Shown piece after piece: positions 17,383 to 26,385 of a DNA stretch of 64,000 nucleotides. The position numbers and the translations under genes were made by a program. The notes beneath the pieces are model-generated. The model was not told where the DNA came from. It saw only the letters and a list, made by a program, of their open reading frames with translations, and searched no databases. This stretch comes from JANYJA01 sp038229055 (GTDB lineage: Bacteria; Acidobacteriota; Terriglobia; Bryobacterales; Bryobacteraceae), in NCBI GenBank assembly GCA_038229055.1, contig JBBROU010000007.1:3429-67428 (forward strand), written 5' to 3'. Each line of letters starts with the position of its first letter. Position 1 is the stretch's first letter.

Positions 17383-18597
17383 GTGACTTCTCAACCTTCG
17401 GAAACTCGCAGGGATCTGTTTCGCAATGTGGCGGGCAGTGCGGCGATGGCGCTGACGGCGGCTTCGTATTCGCGCGTGATGGGGGCGAATGATCGCGTCG
17501 CGCTCGGCGTGATCGGGTGCGGATCGCGCGGCAAATATGTCACTGGATACTTCCAGAAAAATGCGGCGGTGCAGGTGGCGGCACTTTGCGATGTCTATGC
17601 GCAGCGCATCGACGAAGCGCTGCAGAAGTTTCCCGGGGCGAAGAGCTTCGACGACCATCGCAAGCTGCTCGAGATGCGCGGGATCGACGCGGTGTATATC
17701 GCGACGCCGGATCACTGGCACGCGGGGTGCGCGATTGATGCGCTAAATGCGGGGAAAGATGTCTACGTCGAAAAGCCGCTAACGCTGCGGATTGACGAAG
17801 GGCCGCCGATTGTGAAGGCCGCGCGCGTGAACAATCGAATTTGCCAGGTCGGAATGCAGCGGCGGTCGAGTCCGGCGTATCTGCAAGCTAAGCGGGACTT
17901 CGTGCAAACGGGGCGGCTGGGCAAGGTGACTATGACGCGCACGTGGTGGCATGGAAACGGGGCGCACCTGCAGAAGGCTCCGCCCGCGCTGGCGCAGCAG
18001 CCGTCGAATTTAAACTGGGCACGGTTCCTGGGGCCGGTGAAGTGGCGCGATTGGGATCCGCAGCAGTTCTGGAATTTTCGCGCGTACCTGGATTTCGGCG
18101 GCGGCCAGGTGACGGATCTGTTCACGCACTGGGTGGACGTGGCGCACATGTTCCTGGGAAAGGAAGTGCCGACGTCGGCGGTGGCCGCGGGGGGCGTGTA
18201 CCACTATAAAGACGGTCGCACGGCACCGGACACGGTGAGCGTGCTGCTGGAATATCCGGACGAGTTCAATGTGACGTTCGACGCAACGCTGGCGCCGAGC
18301 GTGACCGGGACCGGGATGGAGATGTGCGGGACCGAAGGACGCATTCGCGTGACGGACAAGATCGAGTTTCTGCCGGTGGGCAAGGGCGCGCAGGCGGAGG
18401 TGATCAAGTTCGAGGGCGAGGACACGGTGGCGCACGTGAACAATTTCATCGATTGCGTGAAGTCGCGCAAGCTGCCGAACGCGGATGTGTTGATTGGGCA
18501 CCGGTCAGCGCAGGCGTCGCATCTGGGGAACATCGCGTATGTGGAGAAGCGGCGGATCAAGTTCGATTCTGTGCGCGAAGAAATTCAGCCGTTGTAA
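17383..18597 (+). CDS. Gfo/Idh/MocA family oxidoreductase, Tat-exported type
   Basis: A 404-residue NAD(P)-dependent oxidoreductase of sugars or inositol-like substrates. The N-terminus has a twin-arginine-like signal (ETRRDLFRNVAGSAAMALTA), then the Rossmann motif VIGCGSRGKY, YIATPDHWHAGCAIDAL and the family's catalytic EKP (VYVEKPLTLR). The C-terminal domain (GPVKWRDWDPQQFWNFRAYL, FGGGQVTDLFTHWVD) is of the type common in planctomycete and acidobacterial paralogues. The start is a GTG at 17383; the in-frame RR signal confirms it. Substrate cannot be told from sequence. The next gene starts in the TAATG overlap, so the two are cotranscribed. Confidence 0.93.
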   Translation: MTSQPSETRRDLFRNVAGSAAMALTAASYSRVMGANDRVALGVIGCGSRGKYVTGYFQKNAAVQVAALCDVYAQRIDEALQKFPGAKSFDDHRKLLEMRGIDAVYIATPDHWHAGCAIDALNAGKDVYVEKPLTLRIDEGPPIVKAARVNNRICQVGMQRRSSPAYLQAKRDFVQTGRLGKVTMTRTWWHGNGAHLQKAPPALAQQPSNLNWARFLGPVKWRDWDPQQFWNFRAYLDFGGGQVTDLFTHWVDVAHMFLGKEVPTSAVAAGGVYHYKDGRTAPDTVSVLLEYPDEFNVTFDATLAPSVTGTGMEMCGTEGRIRVTDKIEFLPVGKGAQAEVIKFEGEDTVAHVNNFIDCVKSRKLPNADVLIGHRSAQASHLGNIAYVEKRRIKFDSVREEIQPL

Positions 18598-19325
18598 TGA
18601 AATGGGCTGACGTGCTGACGCTGGTGTACCGGGCGCCGGCGATTTTATTCGCGACGATCTTCATGGGTTCACTGTCCCTGATCACGTCGCTCTGGGACAA
18701 GACGGGAAACACGCAGCACCGCATCGCGCGGGGATGGTCGCGGATGCTGCTGAGGGTGGGGGGTGTGCGGCCGCAAGTTCTTCACATGGAGCGCATCGAC
18801 CCGGCGCGCAGCTATGTGCTGGTAGCGAACCACGCCAGCTTGATGGACACGCCGCTAGTGCTGGCGAGCATCCCGCTGCAATTCCGCTTTTTCGCGAAAC
18901 TTGGGCTGTTCAAGATTCCGTTTTTGGGGACGCATCTGCGGCGCGCGGGGCATCTGCCGGTGGAGCGGGAGAATCCGCGGGCGTCGCTGAAGACGATGAG
19001 CGATGGGGCGAGCCTGATACGCGACCGGAAGGTATCGGTGCTGCTGTTTCCGGAAGGCGGGCGGTCGGAGAAAGATTTGCGGGAGTTCAAAGAAGGCGCG
19101 GCTTACATCGCGATTAAAGCGGGCGTGCCGATTGTGCCGCTGGGGATTGTGGGGACGCGCGAGGTGCTGCCGATGCATTCGTACCGATTTCAGCCTGGGG
19201 TGGTGCGATTAGTGGTGGGCGAGCCGATGGAGACGGCGCACCTGACGATTCGCGATCGCGGGACGCTGACGGAGAGACTGCGCGCCAAAGTGTCGGAGCT
19301 GACGGAGACGCCCTACGCGGAATGA
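18597..19325 (+). CDS. plsC: 1-acyl-sn-glycerol-3-phosphate acyltransferase
   Basis: A 242-residue membrane-associated acyltransferase of phospholipid synthesis, transferring an acyl chain to lysophosphatidate. The NHASLMDTP box supplies the catalytic H-x4-D (His79, Asp84), and FPEGGRSEKD is motif III (usually FPEGTRS). A further conserved segment is GVPIVPLGIVGTREVLP. A hydrophobic N-terminal helix (residues about 11-30) anchors it. The ATG at 18597 shares its A with the upstream TAA stop. The 3' end overlaps the convergent MBL hydrolase gene by 13 bp. Confidence 0.93.
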   Translation: MKWADVLTLVYRAPAILFATIFMGSLSLITSLWDKTGNTQHRIARGWSRMLLRVGGVRPQVLHMERIDPARSYVLVANHASLMDTPLVLASIPLQFRFFAKLGLFKIPFLGTHLRRAGHLPVERENPRASLKTMSDGASLIRDRKVSVLLFPEGGRSEKDLREFKEGAAYIAIKAGVPIVPLGIVGTREVLPMHSYRFQPGVVRLVVGEPMETAHLTIRDRGTLTERLRAKVSELTETPYAE

Positions 19326-20245
19326 AATTCCTGGCCGATGCGATGGAGCGCGACGCGATCGGGATGTGCGCCGGAGGCATGGACGAAGCGCTCGATGGGT
19401 TCGTTGAAGGGCTCGCGGCTGAGCTGAAAAGTCTGGTGATGCACGGGCAGGAAGAATTCGGCGCCGGCATCGTTGCCCATTTTCCAGGCTTGCTCGGGGG
19501 TGCAGTGGTAGTGAATCCACGGATCGTAGGCGCCGATCGGCATCAAGGCAAGATCGATGCGGCGCGATGACTTTAGTGTTTGGAACGCGCTGGTATCGGC
19601 CGTGTCGCCGGCGAATAGTACGCGGTAGCGTCCGGCTTCGATGAGGTAGCCGTTGTAGCCGCGGTAGGTATCGGTGCGCATGCGCGCGCCCCAGTGATTC
19701 ACTTCGAAGGCGCGGATATTGACCGGGCCCACTGGCACGCTCTGGTTCCAGCCGAGTTCGTGGACCGCACCGTAGCGAGGAGTCCGCAGCAAATCGCTGG
19801 TCTTCACGGCGGTGACAACGGTGGTCCGGCGGTCTTCGAGAGCGCGCAGGCTGGGCAGATCGAAATGATCCATGTGGGCATGCGAGAGCAGAATCAGGTC
19901 GGGCCGCAGCACACGATTCAGGCACAGAGCGGGCTCGGTGAGGCGCTTGACGCCGAGCGTGAACGGGCCGACGTTGAGGCCGGCGCGGTCGCTGAAAATA
20001 GGGTCGGTGAGGATGGTGGTGCCGTCAATTTTGAGAAGCACGGTGCTATGGCCGAGCCAAGCTGCGTGCAGGCCGGTGTCGGGCCACTTGCGGGGATCGG
20101 GATGGGCGGGTGCGGGAAGGATGTCGCGTTGCATGTCGCGAGACATCTGCTGCCAAAAAGCGGGCGCGGCGCGGTAGGCGAAGGCTCCGAGACCAGCGAG
20201 TCCGGCACCGGCGGTTGCGCCTCCGACAAGGGTTCGTCTTCTCAC
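19313..20245 (-). CDS. MBL-fold metallohydrolase (UlaG / NAPE-PLD-like)
   Basis: A 310-residue metallo-beta-lactamase-fold protein with an N-terminal RRRTLVGGATAGAGLAGLGA export or anchor segment. Metal-ligand motif SHAHMDHFD, plus GHSTVLLKIDG, FAGDTADTSAF and a C-terminal LPVHHQTF agree with the UlaG/NAPE-PLD-like branch, whose members cleave phosphoesters or lactones. I chose the GTG at 20245 because it begins the signal-like segment; the longer frame would overlap the upstream gene and reads Arg/His/Pro-rich sequence. It may be cotranscribed with the deacetylase gene 47 bp upstream. The substrate is unknown. Confidence 0.88.
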   Translation of the reverse strand: MRRRTLVGGATAGAGLAGLGAFAYRAAPAFWQQMSRDMQRDILPAPAHPDPRKWPDTGLHAAWLGHSTVLLKIDGTTILTDPIFSDRAGLNVGPFTLGVKRLTEPALCLNRVLRPDLILLSHAHMDHFDLPSLRALEDRRTTVVTAVKTSDLLRTPRYGAVHELGWNQSVPVGPVNIRAFEVNHWGARMRTDTYRGYNGYLIEAGRYRVLFAGDTADTSAFQTLKSSRRIDLALMPIGAYDPWIHYHCTPEQAWKMGNDAGAEFFLPVHHQTFQLSREPFNEPIERFVHASGAHPDRVALHRIGQEFHSA

Positions 20246-20292
20246 AGATATTAGACGCGGAAAGGGGGCGGCAGGGTGCAGGGCAAAAATAG

Positions 20293-21246
20293 TTACGCCA
20301 CCGTGCGGAATCCGGCGATGCGGCGGGCGAAGGCCGCGATGCTGAGGGTGGGTTCGACGCCCATTCGGCAAAGCGAGAAGAGATTGGCGTGTTCGGAGTT
20401 CAGGCCGTATTCGGTGGTGACGGCGGTTTCGAATCCGGCGCGCCGCACGGCTTCGATAACGTCGGCGGAGTAGTCGTCGGCGGTGCCGTTGGGATAGCAG
20501 AAATTGGTGACGGGCTCATCAAGCGCATCTTCAAGGCGGTGCTTGGAGGCGGCGATTTCGGAATCGAGGCCGGAGACATCGACGCGCGACAGGATGGGGT
20601 GCGTGCAGGTGTGGGCGCCGACGTCGAGGCCATCGCGCGAGAGCGCGCGAAGCTCATCCCAGGTCAAAGGCAGTGCATCGTGCGGGGGTGCGGCGGTGAG
20701 TTCGATGTGAAGCAGGCGCGGCAGATCCCGAAGCGTTTGGAGGCGCTCGGAATTGGGCATCTGAATTAAGCGCTGATTCACGGCATCGCGCGATTGGAGG
20801 CGCGTGCGCGTCGTAGAGAGGTCGTAATGAGTTCCCGCGATTTCGACGGTGTTGAGCGGCGTCTCGGTGAAGAGGAAGTTGGTTTCATCGGGCCAGAGCC
20901 AGAGGTCGCGGTCGATGAAACCGGTGACGGCGAAGAGGGTGACGGGCAGGCCGAACTCGCTGAAGATGGGGAAGGCGCGGGCGAAGTCGCGATAGCCGTC
21001 ATCGACGGTGACAGCGAGGGCATTGTCGGGGAGCGGCTTCCCTTCCCTGCGGGCGCGGGCGGCATGGGCCAGCGAGACGGGGTGGTAGTGGCGGGCGATG
21101 TGGGCGCACTGCTGGTGGAAATTGTCGAGCGCCACGGGGAAACGGTGATACATGAGTATGCGAAGGGCGCGGGCATGGCGATGGCGGACCCAGCGCACGC
21201 CGCCAAGGTGAAAGAAGGCGGCTTCAAGGGCGGATTTGGCGCTCAT
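20293..21246 (-). CDS. Polysaccharide deacetylase (NodB homology domain)
   Basis: A 317-residue carbohydrate esterase family 4 protein that removes acetyl groups from polysaccharides or modifies cell-surface glycans. TVDDGYRDF (residues 80-88) supplies the catalytic and metal Asp, and GAHTCTHP (210-217) the two His ligands. The FCYPNG segment and the ILMYHRF opening are also typical. No signal peptide is evident, so it may act on cytoplasmic or membrane-linked intermediates. Its start overlaps the upstream gene as ATGA. It sits in a minus-strand run with a YdjM-like hydrolase and a glycosyltransferase, suggesting surface glycan work. Confidence 0.92.
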   Translation of the reverse strand: MSAKSALEAAFFHLGGVRWVRHRHARALRILMYHRFPVALDNFHQQCAHIARHYHPVSLAHAARARREGKPLPDNALAVTVDDGYRDFARAFPIFSEFGLPVTLFAVTGFIDRDLWLWPDETNFLFTETPLNTVEIAGTHYDLSTTRTRLQSRDAVNQRLIQMPNSERLQTLRDLPRLLHIELTAAPPHDALPLTWDELRALSRDGLDVGAHTCTHPILSRVDVSGLDSEIAASKHRLEDALDEPVTNFCYPNGTADDYSADVIEAVRRAGFETAVTTEYGLNSEHANLFSLCRMGVEPTLSIAAFARRIAGFRTVA

Positions 21247-22265
21247 CGCGGAGTGGCCGAGCCGAAGGAGAAATCTTCGCTGGCGACGCGGCCGCGGGAA
21301 TCGACGATGGCGGTCGCGGTGAAGCTGCCATCGCCAGGATATCCGAAGCGGAGATCCGTGAGTTCGACACGCCAGAATCCATCGCCCTGACTGGAGGGCA
21401 GGATTCGCCAGAACGGGTAGAGGCTGAAGCGCAAGAACTGCTGGAAGGTGCTGGTGCGGCGGGCAATCGCGAGCGCGGGATGATCTTCGGGCTTATAGAA
21501 GATGCGGCCGGAGGCGGGGTCGAACGGCGCGAGAACGTTGAGGTCGAAGAGGGAGACGGAATCGCGCGTTTCGGCGAGGCCATGCCAGCGCAGGGGGTTC
21601 GAAGGATTCGGGAAGGCGGCCACGCGGACCGGCGCCGAACCATTGTAGATTCGGGAATCGAGAACGGCCGTGGCGCGGTCGTGAAGCACTTTGTGCGCGA
21701 AGTTGATGAACGCGACGAAGAGCAGCGCGGCGATGGCGAAACCGCGGCCCGGAAGCTTGGTTGAGCGCGCGCCGATCTCCGAGCTGACCAGGCGACCGAG
21801 CCATGGGGCGACGAGGCAGAGGAGGAGGACGGCCCAGATCCAGACGTCGACGAGGGCGGTGAGGTCGAGATGGAACCATTCGCCTGAGAAGGGCAGGAGC
21901 AGGCGGATGCCGTACACGTTCGTGAGATCGAGCAGGAGGTGCGAGACGACGCCAGCCAGCGCGACGAGCCAAGCCGTAAGCCAGACTTTGCCGCGGCCGG
22001 CTTTGGGCGCGCGCGGATTGAGGACACGCTCGATGATGCGAACGAGGGCGACGGCGAAGAGCGCGAGCACAGGCGCGGCGACAAGCGAATGGGTGATGTG
22101 CCGATGCCAATGGATATAGTTGAGCGACCCGCCGAGGGCTGCGGCGATGTCGACGTCGGGCGCGTTCGCGGCGAGGACGAGCAACAGCGTGGCTCTGGGA
22201 GTGATGCGATTGAAACCGGCGCGGCTGAGGAAGACGCCGGTGAGAGCGTGAGTGATGTTATCCAA
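21243..22265 (-). CDS. Membrane-bound metal-dependent hydrolase (YdjM family)
   Basis: A 340-residue integral membrane protein. The N-terminus MDNITHALTGVFLSRAGF, then ANAPDVDI and YIHWHRHITHSLVAAPVLAL, carry the His/Asp cluster of the YdjM family. Four or more hydrophobic helices follow, then a C-terminal soluble part (TDLRFGYPGDGSFTATAIV). The start is a TTG at 22265, and the conserved MDNxTH opening fixes it. TAAACT lies 8 nt upstream of the start and may be a -10. The biochemical role of the family is poorly known. Confidence 0.88.
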   Translation of the reverse strand: MDNITHALTGVFLSRAGFNRITPRATLLLVLAANAPDVDIAAALGGSLNYIHWHRHITHSLVAAPVLALFAVALVRIIERVLNPRAPKAGRGKVWLTAWLVALAGVVSHLLLDLTNVYGIRLLLPFSGEWFHLDLTALVDVWIWAVLLLCLVAPWLGRLVSSEIGARSTKLPGRGFAIAALLFVAFINFAHKVLHDRATAVLDSRIYNGSAPVRVAAFPNPSNPLRWHGLAETRDSVSLFDLNVLAPFDPASGRIFYKPEDHPALAIARRTSTFQQFLRFSLYPFWRILPSSQGDGFWRVELTDLRFGYPGDGSFTATAIVDSRGRVASEDFSFGSATPR

Positions 22266-22316
22266 GCTTTTCTAGTTTAGTGGGTACTTCCTGGTTTTGA
22301 GTAAGCGCGCCGGGAA

Positions 22317-23252
22317 TCAGGTAAGGGATTCGGGGGCGCCTCGGACGTATTGGCGAAAGAAATCGGCGTCGGTGATTTGGCGTCGCGATTCGACGATTTG
22401 GCGGAAGGGTCGGAACTTGGCTTCGGCGAGCCAGATTTCAACCTGGCGCGGGAGGGGTTGCAGGAGTTGTTCGAAGATTTCCGCGGCGCGGGGTTGGAAG
22501 ACGGTGCGAACGGTGACGAGCTGGTTGAACTCGATATCGTCCCACCGGACGGGGTAGGGGAAGGTTTTGCGTGAAAAGTGCCCGACGTGCGCGCCGGTAA
22601 CGCATTTGACGCCGACGCCGAGAATGCGGGCACGGGCGCAGAGGTCCTGCTCCAATTTGCCCCAGGTGCGGAAGAAGGGCGAGAAGCCGCCGATTTGTTC
22701 ATAGGTTTCGCGCAGCATCATATAGCAGGCGCCGATTACCATGGGGACGTCTACGACGGCTTTGCAGGGGTATTCGGTGAGGTGGCGGAACGAGAATCCT
22801 GGCGAGAGCCCAGCGTGGTAGTCCCGTTTGCCGCACCAGACGAACTCGGCTCCCCAACAGAGAGGCTTGGTCATTTCCCAGTTCCACCAGGCGGCGCAGA
22901 GGAGGGCGCCGGACTCGACATGAGCCATCATCCGGTCGAGCCAATCGGGCGCGAAGCTCATGTGGGGGTCGAGGAAGACGAGCACGTCGCCGGTGGCGAG
23001 GTCGGCTCCGGTGCGACGGGAACGGGCGCAGCCAATGGGCTCGCTGTTGCGGAGGGTGGTGACTTCGGGGTGTTCGAAGCTCTGCGGGATCAGGCTGGCG
23101 TCGTCGACAACGATGATTTCCCTGGGGTAGCCGGCGGTGGTTTGGAGGAGGCCCTCGATGGTGGCGTTGAAGAGATATTGCGGTTCATCGCGGACGGCGA
23201 CGATGAAGGAGAGGGGACGAAAGCTACCTTGCCGACAGGACAAAGACGCCAT
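22317..23252 (-). CDS. Family 2 glycosyltransferase (GalNAc-transferase-like)
   Basis: A 311-residue GT-A fold enzyme with FIVAVRDEPQYLFNATIEGL, EIIVVDDAS, a DxH metal site (FLDPHMSFAP) and GGFSPFFRTWGKLEQDLCAR near the acceptor side. The layout resembles polypeptide GalNAc-transferase-type GT2 enzymes and predicted bacterial surface-glycan transferases. No transmembrane helix is clear. The first 29 bases overlap the 3' end of the upstream HEAT-like gene, so it ends the tightly packed cassette that begins at 27878. Whether it modifies a product of that cassette is open. Confidence 0.88.
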   Translation of the reverse strand: MASLSCRQGSFRPLSFIVAVRDEPQYLFNATIEGLLQTTAGYPREIIVVDDASLIPQSFEHPEVTTLRNSEPIGCARSRRTGADLATGDVLVFLDPHMSFAPDWLDRMMAHVESGALLCAAWWNWEMTKPLCWGAEFVWCGKRDYHAGLSPGFSFRHLTEYPCKAVVDVPMVIGACYMMLRETYEQIGGFSPFFRTWGKLEQDLCARARILGVGVKCVTGAHVGHFSRKTFPYPVRWDDIEFNQLVTVRTVFQPRAAEIFEQLLQPLPRQVEIWLAEAKFRPFRQIVESRRQITDADFFRQYVRGAPESLT

Positions 23253-24150
23253 TCTTGTATGACAGCTTGCCGCCGTGCTCGATCCACCATGAAAGCCACC
23301 GCTGTCCGGCTTCTTTGAACGTGCAGATCACCGCGGCATCCCCCCGGGTGTAGAATTCGAAATCGATCAATTTGAGGTAAGTCGTCAGCATTTCGGCGAG
23401 TGAACCGGTGCGTTGAACGCCCCCGCGGTCGTAGTCGCCCGTTACCAGGAACTCCTTCACTCCGGGCGAGAGAAGGATGTGACCTTGCGACAGCTTCTCC
23501 ATGGTCTCGAGCTCCTGTCTGAGCGTCTGGAATCGGAATTCGACAGGCTGTTGGAGGGAGGGCACATCCGGAACCGCTTCGCAGACGGCGGGCTCGGGGA
23601 GATGCAGCAAGTCTAGAACTCTGACTGCATTCGAGACCGCTTTCGCATCAGCAGAAACGGCCAAATGGGACAGATCGCGAATGGGCTCTACACGGCCGAT
23701 CGCGGAAATTACCTGGGCCGCGTTAACGTACTCGTCCTCGAGACCCTTGAGTTCGCCAGTTGCTTCTAAAACGAGTTTCGGTATGCGGCCAAGCTCCGAA
23801 TCGTCGCCCAGGAGATGCAAGCCGCGAATGATCCGCATGTCGACAACACGTTCGAGCGCGACCGGATCGAAATTGAGGCTTACGGTTTCGGGGCCGGGCC
23901 GGGGTCTTTCGAGAAGTTGGTGCAAAGCGCTGGTGGATTCCGCTCCAGGGACGCGTGCGATCGCGTCGATTGCAGCGAGTCGCGACCGGAAGTCCCGTTT
24001 TGTATCCGATACAGTCTGGACCGCCAGCACCAATTCATTGTTCATCGGTTTCACCTTTTTCCGTTGAGCTGTAGCGGGCGCGCACGCGCATAACAACGTC
24101 AGCGCCGCCACTCCGAACCAATTTTGCCGCAGTTTCGTGATCTCGGACAT
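23224..24150 (-). CDS. Exported helical-repeat protein of unknown function
   Basis: A 308-residue protein with a signal peptide (ALTLLCACAPATAQ). A Cys in this stretch could also make it a lipoprotein. The mature part looks like HEAT-type helical repeats (SRLAAIDAIARVPGAESTSA, LHQLLERPRP, EYVNAAQVISAIGRVEPIRD). The C-terminal 100 residues form a separate domain (GHILLSPGVKEFLVTGDYDR, then WLSWWIEHGGKL). I recognise no family. It starts 3 bp after the Pro-Thr-repeat gene stops and so belongs to the DUF4123 cassette. Its periplasmic location and place after a candidate effector would fit an immunity protein, but nothing in the sequence proves it. Confidence 0.78.
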   Translation of the reverse strand: MSEITKLRQNWFGVAALTLLCACAPATAQRKKVKPMNNELVLAVQTVSDTKRDFRSRLAAIDAIARVPGAESTSALHQLLERPRPGPETVSLNFDPVALERVVDMRIIRGLHLLGDDSELGRIPKLVLEATGELKGLEDEYVNAAQVISAIGRVEPIRDLSHLAVSADAKAVSNAVRVLDLLHLPEPAVCEAVPDVPSLQQPVEFRFQTLRQELETMEKLSQGHILLSPGVKEFLVTGDYDRGGVQRTGSLAEMLTTYLKLIDFEFYTRGDAAVICTFKEAGQRWLSWWIEHGGKLSYKNGVFVLSAR

Positions 24151-24153
24151 TTG

Positions 24154-26382
24154 TCATGGTCCAGCAAACGTGGCGTCGTGAGTTACGGTGAGTGTGCTTC
24201 CCGACAGGACCTCCAACACATGAGTGTTCCACGTCTGGCTCGAGAGTGTGATGGGATCGGGGTTCATGTTGCCGCTTACAACTCCAAAGACCGGTCCCGT
24301 GCCCTCCTTTTTGTAGACATTCACGGCCGCAGGAACGTCGAAATTCAGGTGCACACGCGTTTCAAAATCGATGGAACTGTAATAGTGGGTGAAGGGTGCG
24401 ACGACATGACCCTGACTGGGGGCATCATCGGATGTGGCTGTTTTCAGATCGGCAGAGATGGTGTAGGCATCGTCGTGATAACGCGGGTCGGTATGCAGCC
24501 TGTCGATGGTGAAGTCGGGAAAGTTGGAGATGTGCTGAATGTCGTAAAGCGTATGGGGCGCTGGGAAGACGGGGGTGGACCCCGGACCCTGCCATCGCTT
24601 GAAGTAGCCCTGCATCCATTGCACGAAGGTGTACATCTTTGTAGTGCCAGCCTCGCGCACGGTGAACTTCATGTTGATGGACTTCTTGATTCCTCCATCA
24701 ATATAACCGTTGTCGACGACCGTGAAACTGATCAGGTTGTTTTTGACTTCGAGGCTGGGCGAGGCGGCAGGATCGGTAGTCCCGGCCGGTGGCGACGCGG
24801 GATCCGGAAAGGCGATGACCCGGTATTTCATGGCGATCGCTGAAGAGAAGGAGGCTAACGGAATTCTTGCCAAGTCCCGCCACCATTCCAAGGGCATAGC
24901 GAAGGTGGCCCCTCCACTGCCGTCCAATTTCAGGGAGGTTTTTCCATCGGTCCAAGAGCTGTAAACCTTTAGATTCTGGCGGTCACGCGCGTTCTTGGTC
25001 GCGTCCCACGCTCCGGAGATTCCGGGGCCTCCGGCGGGCGTGGAGCCGTCGCGGGTCACCTGCAGATCAAAGAACTGATTCGGGGGGCCGTCTGTGATGG
25101 TGAAGGTAAGGATGGGAAATCCGGAAGGAGTATTGCCCGCCTTATCGACGACTACTGTGATGCTGCCGCTGTTGGGCACCACCTTCATCTTGCGCAGCTT
25201 CAGATTGACCGGATCGGTTTTATCGGTCGGGTTGACGGTGGCGTGGCCGTCGTTCCCATCGGCTAAACCTTCCTTGAAGGCGCTGACGTGATAGGTTACG
25301 CCCTCTTTCAGGTTGACGATTTTGTAGTTTCCGCTGCCATCGGTGGTGACTGCCGCGACACCGGCTTCGGCGACCTTTACCGTGGCCCCGGGGATGGGAT
25401 TGGTGGTGGCGGCGTCGGTCACGGTACCCGCGATGAAGAGTGGGCGCATTTTGAGCGTGGCCGGGACAACGTCGTTAGGACGGAATTTGGGATCCAGGCC
25501 GGCATCGGCGTGTACGAAGCCCTGGTCGATGGTGGATTTCAGATCGTGGTGACCGGACTCGACGAACTTGAACTCGAACTCGCCATTACCGCCGCTTTTC
25601 ACAGAGCCGGATGCCTGTCCATCCAAGGTGACGGTAGCGCCGGAGACGCCGTTTTTGGAGTCATCAGGGTTGGTGGAATCGACCGCGCGGCCGCGGATGA
25701 TGCCCCGCGGTTTGACGGTGATTGGGACGTCGGTGACTTGGTTACTGATTACTTTGATCGGGCCGGCGTTGCCAGGAAGGTTTCCGTCGGCGCTTTCTAC
25801 TCGAATTGTATAGTCGTCCGCGGGCGGCAGGTTGTCGAAGACGAGCTGACCGTCATCACCAGCTTTGGAGGTTTGCCCCTGGGAACCGCCTAGGGTGACG
25901 GCGGCTTGAGCGAGCGGCGGGGTATCGGTTCCGTACTCGTACGTGACGATCACGTGGATTTTGCCCGGGACAGGCGTCGTGCCACCGGGCGGAGACGTAG
26001 GAGCGGGGCCGCCACCCGGCGTCTCGGTGCTCGCGCCGCAGTGCGAGGCGGGTTCGCCGACATTGCCCTGGCCCGCATTGGCATCGGCATCCGCGGCGGC
26101 CCCGGTTAGGGCAGCGGGAGTGGTATCCGGAGTTGGAGTAGGTGTCGGAGTTGGGGTTGGCGTCGGCGATGGGGTAGGAGTAGGCGTAGGAGTTGGTGCT
26201 GGAGTCGGGGTTGGAGTTGGAGTAGGAGTAGGAGTAGGAGTTGGAGTAGGAGTAGGAGTAGGAGTAGGAGTAGGGGTTGGAGTAGGAGTAGGGGTTGGAG
26301 TAGGAGTAGGGGTTGGAGTAGGAGTAGGAGTAGGAGTCGGCGTGGGTGTTGGAGTCGGCGTGGGTGTGGGAGTTGGAGGCAT
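24154..26382 (-). CDS. Pro-Thr-repeat protein with carboxypeptidase-regulatory-like domains; candidate secreted effector
   Basis: A 742-residue protein that starts directly with a (PT)n tract of about 40 units (residues 2-85) and has no signal peptide. Residues about 140-400 hold several carboxypeptidase regulatory-like / Ig-type beta domains, for example QLVFDNLPPADDYTIRVESA, GVSGATVTLDG and AGTVTDAATTNPIPGATVKV. The C-terminal 300 residues are a distinct domain (DGKTSLKLDGSGGATFAMPL, KKSINMKFTVREAG, YTFVQWMQGYFKRW) that I do not recognise. A stop codon two codons upstream fixes the ATG at 26382. It lies 3 bp after a DUF4123 gene; DUF4123 proteins load type VI secretion cargo onto VgrG, so this protein is the natural cargo candidate. 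That would explain the missing signal peptide. Confidence 0.8.
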   Translation of the reverse strand: MPPTPTPTPTPTPTPTPTPTPTPTPTPTPTPTPTPTPTPTPTPTPTPTPTPTPTPTPTPTPAPTPTPTPTPSPTPTPTPTPTPTPDTTPAALTGAAADADANAGQGNVGEPASHCGASTETPGGGPAPTSPPGGTTPVPGKIHVIVTYEYGTDTPPLAQAAVTLGGSQGQTSKAGDDGQLVFDNLPPADDYTIRVESADGNLPGNAGPIKVISNQVTDVPITVKPRGIIRGRAVDSTNPDDSKNGVSGATVTLDGQASGSVKSGGNGEFEFKFVESGHHDLKSTIDQGFVHADAGLDPKFRPNDVVPATLKMRPLFIAGTVTDAATTNPIPGATVKVAEAGVAAVTTDGSGNYKIVNLKEGVTYHVSAFKEGLADGNDGHATVNPTDKTDPVNLKLRKMKVVPNSGSITVVVDKAGNTPSGFPILTFTITDGPPNQFFDLQVTRDGSTPAGGPGISGAWDATKNARDRQNLKVYSSWTDGKTSLKLDGSGGATFAMPLEWWRDLARIPLASFSSAIAMKYRVIAFPDPASPPAGTTDPAASPSLEVKNNLISFTVVDNGYIDGGIKKSINMKFTVREAGTTKMYTFVQWMQGYFKRWQGPGSTPVFPAPHTLYDIQHISNFPDFTIDRLHTDPRYHDDAYTISADLKTATSDDAPSQGHVVAPFTHYYSSIDFETRVHLNFDVPAAVNVYKKEGTGPVFGVVSGNMNPDPITLSSQTWNTHVLEVLSGSTLTVTHDATFAGP
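26129..26380 (-). repeat. Hexanucleotide repeat encoding Pro-Thr
   Basis: About 40 imperfect copies of a hexamer (on the plus strand mostly GGAGTA, GGAGTT, GGGGTT, GGCGTC and similar GGNGTN units) run in frame and encode PT dipeptides, with single PA, PS and PD variants. The third codon positions vary, so it is an old or repeatedly rearranged tract. Because the unit is six bases, slippage would lengthen or shorten the linker without shifting the frame. Confidence 0.95.
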
Positions 26383-26385
26383 GGA

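Noticed and set aside
18010..18501. Minus-strand frame antisense to the Gfo/Idh/MocA gene
   Set aside because: No start signal and composition of a shadow frame (His/Arg-rich).
26129..26380. The tandem repeats as a CRISPR array
   Set aside because: The unit is six bases without spacers and is in frame inside a gene.
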